Below are positions 5,406 to 8,563 of a DNA stretch of 8,563 bases, in pieces. How positions within the stretch are numbered: the first letter of the stretch is position 1; the number at the start of each line of letters is the position of its first letter. The notes under the pieces were generated by a model. It saw only the letters and a program-made list of their open reading frames with translations. It did not search any database and was not told the origin of the DNA. Source of the stretch: an uncultured Neomegalonema sp. (GTDB lineage: Bacteria; Pseudomonadota; Alphaproteobacteria; Rhodobacterales; Rhodobacteraceae); the NCBI GenBank assembly GCA_937944035.1, contig CALDZQ010000279.1, positions 1 to 8,563 on the forward strand. Direction: 5' to 3'. The translations under genes were made by a program, and so were the position numbers.

Positions 5406-7142
5406 ATGGATATTTTCGCAGAATTCCGCGCCACCGTGCTGTCCGCGCTGGAAGCGATGGACCTGCCGGGCGAGATCAAAACCGCTGGTGTGAGTGCGGA
5501 ACCGCCGCGTGATGCCTCGCATGGTGATGTCGCGTGTAATGTGGCGATGGTGGTGGCCAAGCAGGTCGGGCAAAAGCCGCGCGATCTGGCCGAAGCGATT
5601 GCCGCCAAGCTGACCGATGACCCGCGTATCGATGCGGTTGAGGTGGCCGGGCCGGGGTTCCTGAACCTGCGCCTGTCGAAAGAATTCTGGCAATCGCGGG
5701 TGTCGGCGGCGCTGAAGGCGGGGGCCGATTTCGGCAAGGCGGAGATCGGTGCGGGCAAGCGGGTGAATGTCGAGTATGTCTCGGCCAACCCGACCGGACC
5801 GCTGCATGTGGGGCATACGCGCGGGGCCGTGTTCGGTGATGCGCTGGCGTCCCTGCTGGAGTTTGCCGGATATGATGTCACGCGCGAATACTACATCAAT
5901 GATGGCGGCTCTCAGGTTGATACGCTCGCACGGTCGGCCATGCTGCGTTATCGCGAGGCGCACGGGCAGGCGATTGAGATCGTAGACGGGCTGTATCCCG
6001 GCGACTATCTGGTTCCGGTCGGTCAGAACATGAAAGAGCATTTCGGCGACAGCCTTCTGACGCAGGCCGAGGAGGAATGGCTGCCCGTCGTGCGTGAATA
6101 CGCGACCGAAGCGATGATGGACCTGATCCGCGCCGATCTGGCCGATCTCGGCGTGGTGATGGATCAGTTCTTCTCCGAAAAATCGCTCTACGGGACGGGC
6201 CTGATCGAAGAGGCGGTCACGGCGTTGGATGACAAGGGGCTGATCTATCAGGGCGTGCTGGAGCCGCCCAAAGGCAAAAAGCCCGAAGATTGGGAGCCGC
6301 GTGAGCAGACATTATTTAAATCGACCGAATACGGCGACGATGTGGACCGGCCCATCAAGAAGTCGGACGGATCATGGACCTATTTCGCGCCTGACATCGC
6401 TTATCACTATAACAAACTGCAACGGGCCGATGAGCTGATTAACATCTTCGGGGCCGATCACAGCGGCTATGTCAAACGGATGAAGGCGGCGTGTAAGGCG
6501 CTGGGCGACGGGACGGACCGGCTGGACATCAAGCTGGTGCAGTTGGTGAAGCTGTTCAAAAACGGCGAAGAGTTCAAGATGTCGAAGCGGTCGGGCATGT
6601 TCGTCACCCTGCGCGACCTTATTGAGGAGGTCGGATCGGACGTGGTGCGGTTTGTGATGTTGACCCGCAAAAACGATGCGCCGTTGGATTTTGACTTCGA
6701 TAAAGCGCTGGAACAGTCGAAAGACAACGCGGTTTACTACGTGCAATACGCCCATGCGCGAATTTGTTCGGCTCTGCGTAAAGCACCTGAAGAGCTGGCG
6801 GGCTTGGCAACGGACGATGCGACGCTGGCGGATGCGGACCTGTCGGGCCTGACCCATGACAGCGAGTTGGCGCTGATCGCGAAAATCGCCGAATGGCCCC
6901 GCCACGTGGGCCAGGCGGCCACTGCGCACGAGCCGCACAGGGTGGCATTCTACCTCTATGACCTCGCCGGCAGCCTGCACGGATTGTACAATGTGGGGCA
7001 GCGCGATGTCGGTTTACGGTTCATTCAAGCGGATGATCCGGCCCTGACGACGGCCCGTTTGGCGCTGGTCAGAGCGTGTGCGGTAACAATTTCTAACGGA
7101 TTGCGCATCTTAGGCGTGACGCCGATGCAAGAAATGCGTTAA
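5406..7142 (+). CDS. argS: Arginyl-tRNA synthetase
   Basis: Class I aminoacyl-tRNA synthetase that charges tRNA-Arg with arginine using ATP, in the cytoplasm. The 578 residues match the family length. The order is the N-terminal tRNA-recognition domain (about 1-115), then the catalytic domain with VEYVSANPTGPLHVGHTRG (122-140; HIGH-type motif HVGH at 134-137), INDGGSQVDTL (164-174), FGADHSGYVKRMKAA (348-362) and the KMSK loop FKMSKRSG (390-397), and lastly the helical DALR anticodon-binding domain (about 440-578), with YAHARICS (448-455) near its beginning. A canonical KMSK is kept, which many ArgS proteins lack. The ATG at 5406 is chosen because GGGGA lies 5 bases upstream and the ArgS N-terminus MDIFAEFRATVLSALEAM begins there. 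An open stretch in frame back to 5214 adds 64 residues without family character. The gene is probably co-transcribed with the SPOR gene 89 bp downstream, since no terminator lies between. Confidence 0.97.
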   Translation: MDIFAEFRATVLSALEAMDLPGEIKTAGVSAEPPRDASHGDVACNVAMVVAKQVGQKPRDLAEAIAAKLTDDPRIDAVEVAGPGFLNLRLSKEFWQSRVSAALKAGADFGKAEIGAGKRVNVEYVSANPTGPLHVGHTRGAVFGDALASLLEFAGYDVTREYYINDGGSQVDTLARSAMLRYREAHGQAIEIVDGLYPGDYLVPVGQNMKEHFGDSLLTQAEEEWLPVVREYATEAMMDLIRADLADLGVVMDQFFSEKSLYGTGLIEEAVTALDDKGLIYQGVLEPPKGKKPEDWEPREQTLFKSTEYGDDVDRPIKKSDGSWTYFAPDIAYHYNKLQRADELINIFGADHSGYVKRMKAACKALGDGTDRLDIKLVQLVKLFKNGEEFKMSKRSGMFVTLRDLIEEVGSDVVRFVMLTRKNDAPLDFDFDKALEQSKDNAVYYVQYAHARICSALRKAPEELAGLATDDATLADADLSGLTHDSELALIAKIAEWPRHVGQAATAHEPHRVAFYLYDLAGSLHGLYNVGQRDVGLRFIQADDPALTTARLALVRACAVTISNGLRILGVTPMQEMR

Positions 7143-7231
7143 GATACTTTCAGGAACGATCTCAGATCGAGAAGCGCGCCGGGCGGGCGGGTCGGCGTGC
7201 GGACATAAAAAATGACCGCCGGGCAGTAGTG
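7143..7231 (+). promoter_or_regulatory. argS-SPOR spacer with small dyad and 5-codon leader ORF
   Basis: The 89-bp spacer contains the dyad CGATCT-C-AGATCG (7157-7169) without a following T run, so it is not an intrinsic terminator. A tiny open frame ATG-ACC-GCC-GGG-CAG-TAG (7212-7229) ends two bases before the SPOR gene ATG at 7232. Because the SPOR gene has no good ribosome site of its own, translation of this leader could feed the start by reinitiation; this is inference. Confidence 0.25.
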
Positions 7232-8554
7232 ATGAGCACAAATAACGACGGCTACGAGGCGCTCACCGCAGGCGACAGCCGCGATGATCTCGCCGGAACA
7301 CCAGCAGGCGGAGGCGGCGGAGGCGCCGCTCTCGGCGTCTTGCTTACTCTTGTCATCGGTTGTGGGTTGGTTTTTGCCGCCTACAAGCTGGGCCAGCGCA
7401 CCAGCGTTGATGAACCACCGACAATTCTCGCGAATGGCGGGCCTGCGAAGATGGCCCCGATTGACGAGGGCGGTGCGATCATCCCCAATACCGATAATGA
7501 CGCCTATACGATGGTCGATGGCAGCAGCCCGGACCGTGTGGGCTATGTCGAGCGGGACGGGATCATCGTCGAGGAACAGCTGTCATCGCGCCAGCTTGCC
7601 CCGGTTGATCCGCTTGCGGGCGGTGAAGCGCAACAGGATGTGATTAGCGTTTCGGAATTGCGCCCGGTCGGATCGATCTCCGGCGAGCCTTCGCTGACCA
7701 CGGGTGCGGTCCCCGACCGTGCCGATGAGCGGTTGCTCGCAGGCGGGGCAGAGGTGTCGATCACCAATGCGGAAGCGATCCTGAGCGCGGCAGAACGGGA
7801 TGCCGCGAATGCTGCGCAGGGTGGTCTGGACGCGACCGCGTCGATTGCCAATTCGGCGCAGAACGGTCTGGCCAATGCCGGCGGTGCGGTTGCCGGCGCT
7901 GTCGGGTCCACTTTTGTAACGGGTGGATTGCAGCCGATAACGCCGCTGGCCAATACACAAGGCATTCGCGCACCGGACCTGAATGCGCTTAATCAGGGCG
8001 CTCTCAACCCGAACGCGCTGAACACAGGCGTTGATACGGTTGTGGCGGTCGCCCCCGCGCCAACACCACCGAACGAGCTTAGCCCTGAAACTTTCGGCTC
8101 CGGACTGATCGTGCCGCTGCCGCGCCTTAAGCCTGATCTCGGCCCGCGTATCGCGGCGGTCGAACGGGCGCGGGCGACGGTGCAGCCGCGCATTTTGCGT
8201 GAACCCGCTGCGGCGACCACGCTGGAAATTCCGCAGCAGCAGCCCGGTCTTGTGACCGCGCCGGCACTGCAAGTGCAGCCTGTTGGCATTCCACCACAAC
8301 CCGTCGGTGACGCGCAGGTTCAGCTTGGTGCGATGCCGACACCCGATCTGGTGCGCACGCGCTGGCGCGAATTGCAGGGGCGCAACCCTGATGTGCTCGG
8401 TACGCTGGGCTTGCAGGTTTTGCCTGTGCGCACCGCACAAGGGCAGGAGCTGTTCCGTCTGCGCGCCGGACCACTTCCGGACAGCCAGACCGCCGCGCGG
8501 CTGTGCGATCAGCTGCGGTTCCGTGGCATCGAATGCTTCGTTCCGGCCCGATAA
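7232..8554 (+). CDS. SPOR domain-containing membrane protein
   Basis: A 440-residue bitopic envelope protein. A short cytoplasmic N-terminus carries a run of six glycines (26-31), followed by one transmembrane helix (about 32-51, AALGVLLTLVIGCGLVFAAY). A long, low-complexity periplasmic linker (about 52-360) is rich in Ala, Asn, Gly and Pro and contains a local NALN/GALN repeat (251-264). The C-terminal SPOR domain (about 361-440) includes LFRLRAGPL (407-415) and the Cys pair C425 and C435 in ARLCDQLRFRGIECF. SPOR domains bind peptidoglycan stripped of stem peptides, mostly at the division septum, so a role in division or cell-wall turnover is likely. The ATG at 7232 is preferred over the adjoining GTG at 7229; the ribosome site is poor. 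It follows argS, an order I know from other Rhodobacterales. The last 9 bases of the window may hold the start of a next gene (GTG at 8559), which cannot be confirmed. Confidence 0.92.
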   Translation: MSTNNDGYEALTAGDSRDDLAGTPAGGGGGGAALGVLLTLVIGCGLVFAAYKLGQRTSVDEPPTILANGGPAKMAPIDEGGAIIPNTDNDAYTMVDGSSPDRVGYVERDGIIVEEQLSSRQLAPVDPLAGGEAQQDVISVSELRPVGSISGEPSLTTGAVPDRADERLLAGGAEVSITNAEAILSAAERDAANAAQGGLDATASIANSAQNGLANAGGAVAGAVGSTFVTGGLQPITPLANTQGIRAPDLNALNQGALNPNALNTGVDTVVAVAPAPTPPNELSPETFGSGLIVPLPRLKPDLGPRIAAVERARATVQPRILREPAAATTLEIPQQQPGLVTAPALQVQPVGIPPQPVGDAQVQLGAMPTPDLVRTRWRELQGRNPDVLGTLGLQVLPVRTAQGQELFRLRAGPLPDSQTAARLCDQLRFRGIECFVPAR

Positions 8555-8563
8555 GGCCGTGAC

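Overview
The window reads as ordinary chromosome of an alphaproteobacterium, most likely Rhodobacteraceae (roseobacter-type). The signs are GC-rich, tightly packed genes, a BMFP-type UbiK, a folK divergent from a conserved NYN-domain gene, and argS followed directly by a membrane-anchored SPOR-domain gene. Assignments rest on motifs and remembered family features; no search was run. I see no tRNA, rRNA, CRISPR array, transposase, phage gene or obvious defence cassette.

Left part (1-1939): a classical short-chain dehydrogenase (minus strand, complete) faces away from a PLP-dependent enzyme of the D-cysteine desulfhydrase / ACC deaminase fold. Only 56 bp separate them, so they may share control. 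Beyond the PLP gene lies a hairpin-rich spacer with an imperfect palindrome (1900-1939) that covers the ubiK stop codon. Past that stop the ubiK frame runs open for 25 more codons, which looks like an inserted or decayed palindromic element.

Middle part (1938-4438): folK (folate biosynthesis) and ubiK (ubiquinone biosynthesis accessory factor) are read leftward, 48 bp apart. A NYN-domain putative ribonuclease gene is read rightward from the same control region, and its 5' half is much more AT-rich than its 3' half. It ends in a strong intrinsic terminator (3558-3588), whose loop holds the best start codon of the next gene, an EamA/DMT-type ten-helix transporter.

Right part (4451-8563): a secreted c-type haem protein of the cytochrome P460 family is read leftward and has its own terminator. 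It is divergent from argS (arginyl-tRNA synthetase), which is followed after 89 bp by a SPOR-domain cell-envelope protein in apparent co-transcription. The window ends 9 bases after that gene.

I did not find a convincing undescribed multi-gene system. The points most worth a second look are the palindromic element at the end of ubiK, the terminator overlapping the transporter start, and the altered active-site motifs of the PLP enzyme.
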